Source: Stutzerimonas degradans
GTDB taxonomy: Bacteria > Pseudomonadota > Gammaproteobacteria > Pseudomonadales > Pseudomonadaceae
Reading direction: 5' to 3'
Assembly: GCF_024448505.1 (NCBI RefSeq)
Contig: NZ_JAMOHV010000017.1
Coordinates: 1-64,000, forward strand
Length of the DNA: 64,000 nucleotides
Part shown: piece by piece, positions 1-7,732 of the stretch
How positions within the stretch are numbered: position 1 is the first letter of the stretch
Layout: the number at the start of each line of letters is the position of its first letter
Translations under genes and position numbers: made by a program
The notes under the pieces: generated by a model
Database searches by the model: none
Told to the model about the DNA's origin: nothing
What the model saw: only the letters and a program-made list of their open reading frames with translations

Positions 1-137
1 GTGTGCGTCAAGCGCTTTGTGCGCTCATGTCTCAACCCAACTGAGACCATGGGGGCGATTCCCCCTTGCGGAGTTTCATTCGCCCCGAAAACCCATCGGC
101 TTTACACTGCCGCCTTTGTTATTGCTTTGGCCATGCC

Positions 138-1475
138 ATGTCAGAACTCGACTCCGAACAGCTGGACCTCCTCCTTTTTCCTACCTGGCTCGTTCCGGTC
201 GAGCCGGCGGGCGTAATTCTGCGAGAGCATGGCCTGGGTATTCGCGACGGGCGCATCGCCTTGATCGCTCCTCGGCTGGACGCTAACAAGCATGCAGCGA
301 AATGCGTTCTGGAGCTGCCTGACATGCTTCTGGCACCAGGGCTGATTAATGCGCATGGGCACGCAGCGATGACCTTGTTTCGCGGACTTGCTGACGACCT
401 TCCGTTCAAGAATTGGCTGCACGACCACATCTGGCCGGCGGAAAATCGCTGGGTTGACGAAGCCTTCATTCAGACCGGCACGGAACTGGCGATTGCCGAG
501 CAACTGCTAGGCGGTATCACCTGCTTTTCGGACATGTATTTCTTTCCAGATGTCGCCAGTGAAGTTGCACATAGATGTGGGATGCGAGCTCAGATCACCG
601 TTCCGGTAATGGACTTCCCCGTTCCGGGAGCCCGCGACGCAGGCGAAGCGTTGCGCAAGGGCGTCGCTCTTTTCGACGATCTCAAGCACCATCCGAGGAT
701 TAGCATTGCGTTCGGCCCGCACGCCCCCTATTCCGTCAGCGACGACAGTCTGGAAAAAATGCACATCCTCGTCGCGGAGACGGACGCAGGCATTCATATG
801 CACGTTCATGAAACTGCGTCGGAGATTTACGAAGCCTTGCAGCAACACGGCCAACGACCCCTAGCCCGCTTGGCAAAAAGGCAACTTCTAGGACCGCGCT
901 TTCAGGCTGTACATATGACGCAGGTCGACGACGAAGATCTCGCCCTCCTCGTCGAGCATAATTGCAGCGTCATTCATTGCCCCGAATCGAACCTGAAACT
1001 GGCAAGCGGATTCTGTCCGGTAGAACGGCTCTGGGCCGCCGGCGTGAATGTAGCGATTGGCACAGACGGCGCAGCAAGCAACAACGATCTCGATCTGCTG
1101 GGCGAAACCCGCACCGCGGCGCTTCTTGCCAAAGCCGTCGCCGGATCGGCCAGTGCACTGGACGCACATCGAGCCTTGCGCATGGCGACCTTGAATGGCG
1201 CCCGGGCGTTGGGGCTGGACGAGCATACGGGTTCGCTGGAAGTCGGCAAGTTCGCTGATCTGGTGGCATTCGATCTTTCAGGCCTGGCGCAACAACCCGT
1301 TTACGATCCGGTGTCACAGCTTATCTATACCTGCGGCCGAGACTGCGTTCGCCATGTTTGGGTAGCAGGAAAGCAACTGCTCACCGATCGTCGATTGACC
1401 CGCATCGATCAGGACCAACTGATGGCGAACGTGCGCCAGTGGAGCACGAAGATACGCGATGGGAAAAAGCCCTGA
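138..1475 (+). CDS. mtaD: 5'-methylthioadenosine/S-adenosylhomocysteine deaminase (TRZ/ATZ amidohydrolase)
   Basis: This is a cytosolic zinc amidohydrolase of 445 residues. The family deaminates methylthioadenosine (or S-adenosylhomocysteine) to the inosine derivative; Pseudomonas salvages methylthioadenosine this way. The metal-binding NAHGH motif is at residues 71-75, followed by an HVHETASE segment and a C-terminal GTDGAASNN segment, as expected for the fold. The frame is open upstream to a TTG at 66, but the first in-frame ATG at 138 gives the usual family N-terminus. ubiG, a SAM methyltransferase, lies 141 bp downstream on the same strand, as in P. aeruginosa, so clearing SAM by-products is a sensible role. 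The 137 bp before it hold only a short GC hairpin near 52-66. The exact substrate is inferred. Confidence 0.88.
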   Translation: MSELDSEQLDLLLFPTWLVPVEPAGVILREHGLGIRDGRIALIAPRLDANKHAAKCVLELPDMLLAPGLINAHGHAAMTLFRGLADDLPFKNWLHDHIWPAENRWVDEAFIQTGTELAIAEQLLGGITCFSDMYFFPDVASEVAHRCGMRAQITVPVMDFPVPGARDAGEALRKGVALFDDLKHHPRISIAFGPHAPYSVSDDSLEKMHILVAETDAGIHMHVHETASEIYEALQQHGQRPLARLAKRQLLGPRFQAVHMTQVDDEDLALLVEHNCSVIHCPESNLKLASGFCPVERLWAAGVNVAIGTDGAASNNDLDLLGETRTAALLAKAVAGSASALDAHRALRMATLNGARALGLDEHTGSLEVGKFADLVAFDLSGLAQQPVYDPVSQLIYTCGRDCVRHVWVAGKQLLTDRRLTRIDQDQLMANVRQWSTKIRDGKKP

Positions 1476-1616
1476 CTCTTCCTACCAGAACACTGCGCCA
1501 CTGCGACAAACTGCCCCACGAGAGAGAACATTACCTCTCTCCTTTATCGGACTGAGGCTGGCAACATGAGCGATTGCAGCTCAAGCTTCACCTCAAGATC
1601 TTAAACGGAACAGACC

Positions 1617-2315
1617 ATGAGCAACGTCGACAACGCCGAAATCGCCAAATTCGAAGCACTCGCCCATCGCTGGTGGGATCGTGAAAGCGAATTCAAGCCG
1701 CTGCACGAAATCAATCCACTACGCGTCAACTGGATCGACGAGCACGTCGCCTTGGCCGGCAAGAAAGTGCTCGATGTCGGTTGCGGCGGAGGGATTCTCA
1801 GCGAAGCGATGGCTCAGCGCGGCGCCCAGGTTACGGGTATCGACATGGGCGAAGCACCGCTTTCCGTGGCGCGCCTGCACCTGCTGGAGTCGGGACTGGA
1901 GATCGATTACCGGCAAATCACTGCCGAAGACATGGCTACGCAATGCCCCGAACAGTTCGATGTCGTAACCTGCCTGGAGATGCTGGAACACGTGCCGGAC
2001 CCGGCCTCGGTAATTCGCGCCTGCTGCGCGCTGGTCAAACCCGGTGGCCAAGTGTTTTTCTCGACCATCAACCGCAACCCGAAAGCCTATGCGCTCGCTA
2101 TCGTCGGGGCGGAGTACCTGCTGCAACTGCTGCCGCGCGGCACGCACGATTTCAAGAAATTTATCCGGCCGTCGGAGCTGGGCGCCTGGAGCCGCGATGC
2201 CGGCTTGGCAGTCAAGGATATCGTCGGTCTCACCTACAATCCGCTAACCAAGTTCTACAAGCTGTCGGCGGATGTCGATGTCAATTATATGGTTCAGACC
2301 ATCAAGGAGGCTTGA
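1617..2315 (+). CDS. ubiG: Ubiquinone biosynthesis O-methyltransferase UbiG
   Basis: This SAM-dependent class I methyltransferase of 232 residues carries out both O-methylation steps of ubiquinone biosynthesis. The N-terminus has the family's [10 protein letters not shown] signature (about residues 12-21). The SAM-binding glycine loop VLDVGCGGG is at 51-59, and the post-motif [11 protein letters not shown] follows near residue 120. The length matches UbiG. The stop codon overlaps the mupP start (TGATG), so the two are probably translationally coupled. Position and order (methylthioadenosine deaminase, ubiG, mupP, SDR) match other pseudomonads. Confidence 0.96.
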   Translation: MSNVDNAEIAKFEALAHRWWDRESEFKPLHEINPLRVNWIDEHVALAGKKVLDVGCGGGILSEAMAQRGAQVTGIDMGEAPLSVARLHLLESGLEIDYRQITAEDMATQCPEQFDVVTCLEMLEHVPDPASVIRACCALVKPGGQVFFSTINRNPKAYALAIVGAEYLLQLLPRGTHDFKKFIRPSELGAWSRDAGLAVKDIVGLTYNPLTKFYKLSADVDVNYMVQTIKEA

Positions 2316-2986
2316 TGCGCCTGCGCGCCGTTTTATTCGATATGGACGGAACGCTGCTCGATACCGCCCCTGACTTCATCGCCGTTGCCCAAGCCATGCG
2401 ACTGGCGCGCGGCCTGACTCCGGTCGCGAATCAGCAGATACGCGATGTGGTTTCTGGCGGCGCCCGGGCGATGGTACTGAGTGCATTCGACGTCGACCCC
2501 ATGTCAGACGAGTTCGAAACGCTGCGTCTGGAGTTTCTCGAGCGCTACCAATCGCATTGCGCGGTGTACAGCCGCCTGTATGACGGGATGGAGCAACTGC
2601 TTAAGGACATCGAGCAAGCGAAGCTCATCTGGGGCGTGGTGACTAACAAGCCGTTGCGTTTTGCCGAACCGATCATGCAGCAGCTCGGGCTCGCTTCGCG
2701 CTCCTCGGTGCTGGTCTGTCCCGACCATGTCAGTCGCAGCAAGCCTGATCCAGAGCCGATGCTGCTCGCTTGCAGGAAGCTGCAGCTCGACCCGTCTACC
2801 GTGCTCTTCGTCGGCGACGATCTGCGCGATATCGAATCGGGGCGCGCCGCCGGAAGCAAGACTGCCGCGGTGCGTTACGGCTACATCCACCCGGACGACA
2901 ACCCAGGCCTGTGGGGGGCCGACGTGGTGGTGGACAACCCGCTTGAACTGCGCTCCGTGCTTGACCGGGCACTGTGCAGCTGCTGA
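2315..2986 (+). CDS. mupP: N-acetylmuramic acid 6-phosphate phosphatase MupP (HAD family)
   Basis: This HAD-superfamily phosphatase has 223 residues. The nucleophile motif DMDGTLLDT is at 9-17 (Asp9, Asp11), motif II is VTNKP, and the motif III/IV region has the SKPDPEP lysine and VGDDLRD acidic pair. It resembles phosphoglycolate phosphatase, but the position directly after ubiG is that of MupP, which dephosphorylates MurNAc-6-P in the Pseudomonas peptidoglycan recycling bypass and contributes to intrinsic fosfomycin tolerance. The ATG start overlaps the ubiG stop by one base; the much longer open frame upstream is only ubiG read in another frame. The family assignment is certain; the MupP assignment rests mainly on synteny. 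Confidence 0.88.
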   Translation: MRLRAVLFDMDGTLLDTAPDFIAVAQAMRLARGLTPVANQQIRDVVSGGARAMVLSAFDVDPMSDEFETLRLEFLERYQSHCAVYSRLYDGMEQLLKDIEQAKLIWGVVTNKPLRFAEPIMQQLGLASRSSVLVCPDHVSRSKPDPEPMLLACRKLQLDPSTVLFVGDDLRDIESGRAAGSKTAAVRYGYIHPDDNPGLWGADVVVDNPLELRSVLDRALCSC

Positions 2987-3033
2987 GCCGTTAGCGCTTT
3001 GCGTCCAGACTTCTGAAACAAGAGAGACTTTTC

Positions 3034-3774
3034 ATGTTTGACTACACCGCCCGCCCCGACCTTCTCGCGGGCCGAATCATCATGGTGACCGGCGCTGGCC
3101 GGGGGATCGGCGAAGCGGCCGCGAAGGCTTACGCTGCTCATGGCGCAACGGTGTTGCTGCTGGGCAAGAACGAAGACAACCTCAACCGCGTTTACGACGA
3201 TATCGAGGCAGCGGGTTACCCACGTCCGGCAGTCATTCCGTTCAACCTCGAGACGGCATTGCCGCACCAGTACGACGAACTCGCCGCAATGATCGAGCGA
3301 GAGTTCGGTCGTCTGGACGGCCTGCTGCACAACGCTGCCATTGTCGGCCCACGTACACCGCTGGAGCAGCTCTCAGGCGACAACTTCATGCGCGTGATGC
3401 AGGTGAACGTGAACGCAATGTTCATGCTCACCAGCACGCTGCTGCCGCTGCTCAGGCTATCGGCGGATGCGTCGGTCATCTTCACTTCCAGCAGCGTCGG
3501 TCGTAAGGGCCGCGCATACTGGGGCGCGTACGCAGTGTCGAAGTTCGCCACTGAAGGGCTGATGCAGGTTCTGGCCGACGAACTCGATGGCACCGCCTCA
3601 ATTCGCGCCAACAGTGTGAACCCGGGGGCCACACGCACCGATATGCGCGCCAAGGCCTACCCAGGGGAGAATCCGCTGGTCAATCCGTTACCACAGGACA
3701 TCATGCCGGTCTATCTGTATCTCATGGGTCCCGATAGCGCAGGCATCAACGGCCAGGCATTGAACGCCCAATAA
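3034..3774 (+). CDS. YciK-type short-chain dehydrogenase/reductase
   Basis: This classical SDR has 246 residues. The dinucleotide-binding TGAGRGIG is at 19-26, an NAA motif is at 100-102, the catalytic serine lies in the TSSSVG stretch near 151-156, and YAVSK at 166-170 supplies Tyr and Lys. The sequence pattern fits the YciK oxidoreductase group; its substrate is not known. It follows mupP by 47 bp and is followed at once by a strong intrinsic terminator, so it is probably the last gene of the ubiG-mupP unit. Confidence 0.9.
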   Translation: MFDYTARPDLLAGRIIMVTGAGRGIGEAAAKAYAAHGATVLLLGKNEDNLNRVYDDIEAAGYPRPAVIPFNLETALPHQYDELAAMIEREFGRLDGLLHNAAIVGPRTPLEQLSGDNFMRVMQVNVNAMFMLTSTLLPLLRLSADASVIFTSSSVGRKGRAYWGAYAVSKFATEGLMQVLADELDGTASIRANSVNPGATRTDMRAKAYPGENPLVNPLPQDIMPVYLYLMGPDSAGINGQALNAQ

Positions 3775-3792
3775 CCGAAGCCGCAAAGAGAA

Positions 3793-3826
3793 ACGGGGTG
3801 CACCGCATGCGGGCACCCCGTTTTTT
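3793..3826 (+). terminator. Intrinsic terminator after the ubiG-mupP-SDR unit
   Basis: Nine-base inverted repeat ACGGGGTGC (3793-3801) and GCACCCCGT (3813-3821), followed by a run of six T. It lies 18 bp after the SDR stop and ends the first plus-strand transcription unit. Confidence 0.9.
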
Positions 3827-3896
3827 GTTAGCGAAGAAGGGAAAATCACTCGCCGGGCCTCGCCACCGCTAGGTGATGCAAGGCTCGGCGGTGCGT

Positions 3897-4310
3897 TCAC
3901 GAGCTACGCAGCTGCTCGTCGGCGAGGAAATCCTCCTCCAGCAGCGCATCCTGCATGCCGGCGCCGCCTTCATTTCCTTGTGGCTGGGTGACGGCACGCT
4001 TGCTACGCAGCTTGCCGAACTGATGGCTCAGCGCGTTGCCTAGCTTATCGATCGCACCGTCGATGGCCAGCTCCAGCGACTCGGCCTTGTGGGTCACGGA
4101 AATCGGCTGCTGCCCTTTCGGGCGTGCCTCGATCTGGCAGCGTTTGTCATGCGCGCCGGCTTTCTCGCCGTTTTCGTCGTTGAGATGCACGACGATTCGG
4201 GTCAGTTCGTCGTCGAAACGCTCCAGCTTGCTGGCGACACTGGCACTCACCCAGTCGACTAACCGGGCACTGCCTTCGATGTGGTTATCGCTATGAACCT
4301 GGATTTGCAT
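3897..4310 (-). CDS. HPF/RaiA-family ribosome hibernation factor (orphan)
   Basis: This 137-residue protein has the YfiA/HPF fold signature: an N-terminal strand followed by a helix with ERFDDELTRIVVHL, then RPKGQQPISV and a helix with AIDGAIDKLGNALSHQFGKLRSK. Members bind the decoding centre of idle ribosomes. About 30 extra residues, acidic and probably disordered, follow the core, so it is longer than the approximately 100-residue HPF normally encoded beside rpoN in Pseudomonas. It stands alone here, without rpoN or PTS genes, so I read it as a second, stress-linked paralogue. A hairpin (4339-4356) lies in its probable 5' leader. Confidence 0.82.
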   Translation of the reverse strand: MQIQVHSDNHIEGSARLVDWVSASVASKLERFDDELTRIVVHLNDENGEKAGAHDKRCQIEARPKGQQPISVTHKAESLELAIDGAIDKLGNALSHQFGKLRSKRAVTQPQGNEGGAGMQDALLEEDFLADEQLRSS

Positions 4311-4338
4311 ACGTCGTCCTTACTTCCGCTTCGTGAAG

Positions 4339-4356
4339 GCCATCTTTTCAGATGGC
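4339..4356 (-). promoter_or_regulatory. Perfect hairpin in the leader of the HPF-like gene
   Basis: GCCATCT and AGATGGC pair perfectly around a 4-nt loop, about 30 bp upstream of the HPF-like start codon. There is no T-run beside it. It may be an mRNA structure or an operator; its function is not known. Confidence 0.4.
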
Positions 4357-4555
4357 TTGAGACAAGCTATGCCACCGTTGCCGTTTTTAAGCAACGGGGA
4401 AATCAGCGCAGCCGTGAAAAGAGCCTGATGACTGCCGACACGGCTCTGCCGTTTAGCAGCGCGATGCGGGCAATTACCCGATGATGGCGAGCGTTCGTCG
4501 CCGGCCCCGCTTCTGGAGGGGCCGCATCGAAAACCAGCCAAACCACGCATCGTTT

Positions 4556-4816
4556 TCAGGCCGCCTCGGGAAATAGCCGCAAGCCGTGATCAAGACATTG
4601 ATCTACCAGCCATTTTCCATGCGCAAGGGAAAGACGCTGGGCCTTGTCCAGCTCCGCCATGAAGGCGTGCTCGACGGGCAGGGACATGCGGCGGGTAGCA
4701 TGACCCGACGGGTCGCTGATTCGGCAACCGCCGGCCCAAGGCGTCGGCGAACCGGGATACTCCATCACATCGGCAATGATGTGATAGCCACGGTAGGTGC
4801 ATTGCATCGTGCTCAT
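4556..4816 (-). CDS. Hypothetical 86-residue protein
   Basis: I do not recognise a named family. The protein begins MSTMQCTYRGYHI, is soluble with no signal peptide or membrane segment, and has a C-terminal helical stretch (about 52-80). The ATG at 4816 is preferred over longer frames because GAGGT lies about 9 bases before it. A 184-bp gap separates it from the IMPase-family gene upstream, with no terminator visible between them. The overall look is of a small conserved pseudomonad protein, but this is an impression only. Confidence 0.6.
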   Translation of the reverse strand: MSTMQCTYRGYHIIADVMEYPGSPTPWAGGCRISDPSGHATRRMSLPVEHAFMAELDKAQRLSLAHGKWLVDQCLDHGLRLFPEAA

Positions 4817-5000
4817 GATCGGTACCTCGCAGTCTCGAAGGCATCCATCAGGACGATACGACTGTTCGACAGCAACAAAAGCCCCGCTGGAGTACCAAGC
4901 ATCCATCCGGCATGCAATCCGAGAACGGATCCTAGCGGATGTGTTCGACAGGCTGCGCGCCTCACCACGGCAATGCAATGTGCGACCGACGAAGGGCGCC

Positions 5001-5819
5001 TCAGCCATCCAGCGACGGGCCAATCAATTCCGCCAGCTGGTCATAAACGCCCGGACCGGCCACCAGATAAGGATTGCCATCGAGCAAGCCATCGTTGCGA
5101 AAGAAGTCGTTGACCCGTCCGCCAGCTTCCGTCACAAGCACAAGGCCGGCCACGCAGTCCCAACTTTTGAGCTGCGTTTCGTAGTAGCCGATCAAGCGCC
5201 CGGCGGCGACATAGGCCGTCATCAGCGCACCGGAACCGTTGCGGATGAACATGCCGCCCGCCTCCAGCAGCTTTTGCAGAAAGGGGATGAAATGCTCCTT
5301 GCCGCGCGGATGAAAGGTTCCGGTCCCCGTCAACCCCTCACGCACATGTCGCGCCTGACTGACAGCGAGCGGCGTGTCATTGACGAAGGCACCGCTGCCC
5401 TTGCAACCGTGGAACAGCTCGCGGTGATTCGGATCGGCGATGGCACCGAGGTACGGCTCGCCGTCGACCAGCAGGCCGACGGACACACACCAGTTATGCA
5501 GCCCATTGACGAAGCAGGCGGTGCCATCGATAGGATCGATGACCCAGACGCAGCGTGCATTGAGATCGGCGGAGCCACTCTCCTCGCCGAGAAAGCCATC
5601 CTCGGGGAAATGCTCGCTCAGCTGCGCACGAATGAAGGCTTCGATCTGCTTGTCGGCAATGCTGACCACGTCCTGTCGGTCATCCCCCTTGTGCTCTACC
5701 GTTAGATCGTTGCGTTGCTGATAGAACTCCATGCCCATTTGCGCTGCCTGCTGTGCCACGCTTTTCGCCCAGGCATAACGCGCCTCGATATCGAGCGTGG
5801 TGCCGGTGGAAGAAGCCAT
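5001..5819 (-). CDS. Inositol monophosphatase-family phosphatase
   Basis: This Mg-dependent, Li-sensitive-type phosphatase has 272 residues. Metal ligands are visible in GEES (78-81) and DPIDGT (95-100), and the C-terminal substrate Asp in the SWD motif (219-221). The family includes SuhB, CysQ and histidinol-phosphate phosphatase (HisN). Residues decisive for one substrate are not clear to me, and the gene is not in a sulfur or histidine cluster. It is divergent from satD, about 166 bp away. It is not the SuhB that usually sits beside secF/iscR. Confidence 0.85.
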   Translation of the reverse strand: MASSTGTTLDIEARYAWAKSVAQQAAQMGMEFYQQRNDLTVEHKGDDRQDVVSIADKQIEAFIRAQLSEHFPEDGFLGEESGSADLNARCVWVIDPIDGTACFVNGLHNWCVSVGLLVDGEPYLGAIADPNHRELFHGCKGSGAFVNDTPLAVSQARHVREGLTGTGTFHPRGKEHFIPFLQKLLEAGGMFIRNGSGALMTAYVAAGRLIGYYETQLKSWDCVAGLVLVTEAGGRVNDFFRNDGLLDGNPYLVAGPGVYDQLAELIGPSLDG

Positions 5820-5900
5820 CGCAAAATCCTCAGAAGCCGAAGTGAAGGCGGGATTCTAAAGACAGGCAGCGCTCGGGCCTACCGCATCCCAGATATTTCA

Positions 5901-5948
5901 AGTAGCCCTTATAAGCAACATTTGAATATGTAGCCAATTAGGGCTACT
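5901..5948 (+). promoter_or_regulatory. Palindromic repeat region upstream of satD (candidate operator/promoter)
   Basis: AGTAGCCCT at 5901-5909 is the exact inverse of AGGGCTACT at 5940-5948. A nested palindrome, TAGCC (5931-5935) with GGCTA (5942-5946), gives three TAGCC half-sites in 48 bp. The stretch is much more AT-rich than its surroundings and contains TATAAG (5910-5915) as a possible -10. It sits 38 bp before the likely satD start. SatD carries a C-terminal helix-turn-helix, so autoregulation here is a reasonable but untested guess. Confidence 0.5.
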
Positions 5949-5985
5949 TTCTGACAGGTAGCGTATGTACACAACGGAGCGACTC

Positions 5986-6606
5986 GTGAACCTGAAGGCT
6001 GTCCTGACCGGAGATCTCATCGACTCACGCTCGATGCGCGCCCCCAACGTATTCATCGCTCAGCTAAAGATTTTGCTCAGCGAACTCGGCGAGCACTTTG
6101 ACGCCCAGGTCGAAACCTTCCGCGGCGATGGCTTTCAGGTTGTCATGCGCCATGCGCAGGACGTGTTCGACTGCGCGGTGGCGATACGCGCCGGCCTGCT
6201 TGCCGCCAGCGCGCCAGGCGAGCGCTGGGATGCGCGGCTGGCCTTGGGCATCAGCCAGGACAACACCGCGGCGCAGCCCTACAGCGAAGCCTTCGTTCTC
6301 TCCGGCAGGGGGTTGGATGGCATGAAAAAAGAGACGTTCTGCATCTTCAGCGACGAGCCCGGGCTCCAGCGCTGCACCGAGTTGCCGACCGCGTTTCTCG
6401 CCGCACTTATTGATCGCTGGACCCCCGTGGAAGCGCAGACCTATTTCCTGCATCTGGTCCAAGGTCGCGACCAGCAGAGCATCGCCGAGCAGCTGGGCAA
6501 ATCCCGCGTGACGGTGACCAAGGCCCTGCAACGCGCCGACGCGCGCCTGGTGGATCGCTATCTGGCCTGCACTCGCGGCTGGGTCGAGGAGCTGCAGCAT
6601 GCCTGA
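5986..6606 (+). CDS. SatD family protein with C-terminal helix-turn-helix
   Basis: The protein has 206 residues from the GTG at 5986, which follows GGAG by 6 bases and gives the family-type N-terminus MNLKAVLTGDLIDS. An ATG at 5965 would add 7 residues and also has an AGGT before it. The N-terminal part (about 1-130) resembles a degenerate nucleotide-cyclase-like fold as described for SatD. The C-terminus (about 150-200) has a sigma-70 region-4-like HTH with IAEQLGKSRVTVTKALQRA. It overlaps the DUF3307 gene by 8 bp, so the pair is an operon. SatD was named from a streptococcal acid-tolerance locus; its biochemical role is unknown. Confidence 0.8.
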   Translation: MNLKAVLTGDLIDSRSMRAPNVFIAQLKILLSELGEHFDAQVETFRGDGFQVVMRHAQDVFDCAVAIRAGLLAASAPGERWDARLALGISQDNTAAQPYSEAFVLSGRGLDGMKKETFCIFSDEPGLQRCTELPTAFLAALIDRWTPVEAQTYFLHLVQGRDQQSIAEQLGKSRVTVTKALQRADARLVDRYLACTRGWVEELQHA

Positions 6607-7333
6607 CTCGACGACGCTGCTGCTGGCGCTACTGCTCGGACACGTCGCCGTGGATTTCCTGCTGCCACTGCGCCAGCGTATTCGGACTCACACGCCAGCC
6701 TGGCGCAGCCCGGCGCTCTATCTTCTGGCATTTGCCCAAGGACTCGCGGCGCTGGTGATATTCGCCATGCTGCGCGGCGGACTGGCGTTCGCCTGCGGTG
6801 CGGCCCTGGTATTGGCGTCGGGTCGCCTGCTGACCGCCGGCTGGGCGGCCAGCCGAGGTCCTCGCACTGCCGCCACGCTCCTTCTGGAACATGGCGTGCA
6901 GGTGGTACTGGTGCTAGCGCTCTGGCTATCCAGCGAACGACTGTGGACTTCGTTCCCGACCTTCCTGCAGGCGCAGGCCAGCACCCATCACCTGTCGATC
7001 CTGCTGACCTATCTGGTGGCCTTCAAACCAGCCTCGGCGTTGATCGGCGCCCTGCTCAAGCCCTGGCAGGAGCGCCTAGGCACTGACGATTCACTGGTCA
7101 ACGGCGGCGCGTTCGTCGGCTATCTGGAACGTGGCCTGATCGTGACCTTCGTGCTGCTGGACCAATGGCAGGCGATCGGCTTTTTGCTGACTGCCAAGAG
7201 CATCCTGCGCTTCAACGAATTGAAGGGCCGCAACAACCGCCAGCGCAGCGAATACGTACTGCTGGGTACGCTGTTGAGCTTTTCGCTAAGTATCGCGCTG
7301 GGGCTGGCCGTAGCGCTTACACAGGATGCATAA
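6599..7333 (+). CDS. DUF3307 multi-pass membrane protein, partner of SatD
   Basis: This 244-residue polytopic membrane protein has about seven hydrophobic segments, beginning with LLLALLLGHVAVDFLL at the N-terminus. Later comes a segment with LVNGGAFVGYLERGLIVTFVLL, typical of DUF3307. It overlaps the end of satD by 8 bp, a pairing I know from many bacteria, so the two products probably act together. No enzymatic motif is obvious. The intracellular HTH protein plus a membrane protein suggests a sensor or response pair. Confidence 0.8.
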   Translation: MPDSTTLLLALLLGHVAVDFLLPLRQRIRTHTPAWRSPALYLLAFAQGLAALVIFAMLRGGLAFACGAALVLASGRLLTAGWAASRGPRTAATLLLEHGVQVVLVLALWLSSERLWTSFPTFLQAQASTHHLSILLTYLVAFKPASALIGALLKPWQERLGTDDSLVNGGAFVGYLERGLIVTFVLLDQWQAIGFLLTAKSILRFNELKGRNNRQRSEYVLLGTLLSFSLSIALGLAVALTQDA

Positions 7334-7345
7334 GCGTGCCGGAGG

Positions 7346-7591
7346 TCACGGCGCGTTGTGTTCGTGCAGGCGCACGTTGAGCTCATCGACGATCGGCGCC
7401 CACTCCGCGTCCTCCAGCAATTCGCCCTTGAGGAATGCCGCTTGCGACTCGTTCCAGAACGGCGCCTCGGACACCTTCACCTCGTTGGGCAGCGGCGCAT
7501 GCTGGGCGATGAACGCGTCGATACTGGCCGGATCGGAGTCCAGCCCCAGTTGTTCGAACAGGGTACCGAGGTCTTTATTGGGCAGTTCCAT
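7346..7591 (-). CDS. DUF2789 domain protein
   Basis: This 81-residue protein begins MELPNKDLGTLFEQLGL and contains the family's AFLKGELLEDAEWAPIVDELN stretch. The fold is a small all-alpha domain of unknown function, common in pseudomonads. The ATG at 7591 has GGAG about 8 bases upstream; the longer frame upstream is not supported by the family length of about 75-80. It converges with the DUF3307 gene, with only 12 bp between stop codons, and lies 141 bp downstream of dgt on the same strand. Confidence 0.8.
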   Translation of the reverse strand: MELPNKDLGTLFEQLGLDSDPASIDAFIAQHAPLPNEVKVSEAPFWNESQAAFLKGELLEDAEWAPIVDELNVRLHEHNAP

Positions 7592-7732
7592 GAAATTCTC
7601 CGCATCGATGGCGCAGGCGATCATGCGCGCGCCGTTGCAGATAAGAGGCCGTTGCAAGCGATGCAGTTCCACCACGTTTCCCCGGCACGATGGCATAGCG
7701 CACTCCACGACCGCCCTCCTCCCTGCCTCCAG

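Noticed and set aside
52-66. GGGGG-CGATT-CCCCC hairpin at the window start as a terminator
   Set aside because: The stem is only 5 bp, has no T-run, and no upstream gene is visible, so I cannot support a terminator call.
1781-2314. N-terminal extension of the HAD phosphatase reading through ubiG
   Set aside because: The extension is ubiG in another frame. The HAD domain begins at the ATG that overlaps the ubiG stop.
4320-4550. 76-codon minus-strand frame between the HPF-like gene and the 86-residue protein
   Set aside because: It is Arg/Ser/Gly-rich low-complexity, lacks a ribosome site and covers the hairpin in the HPF leader. I treat it as non-coding.
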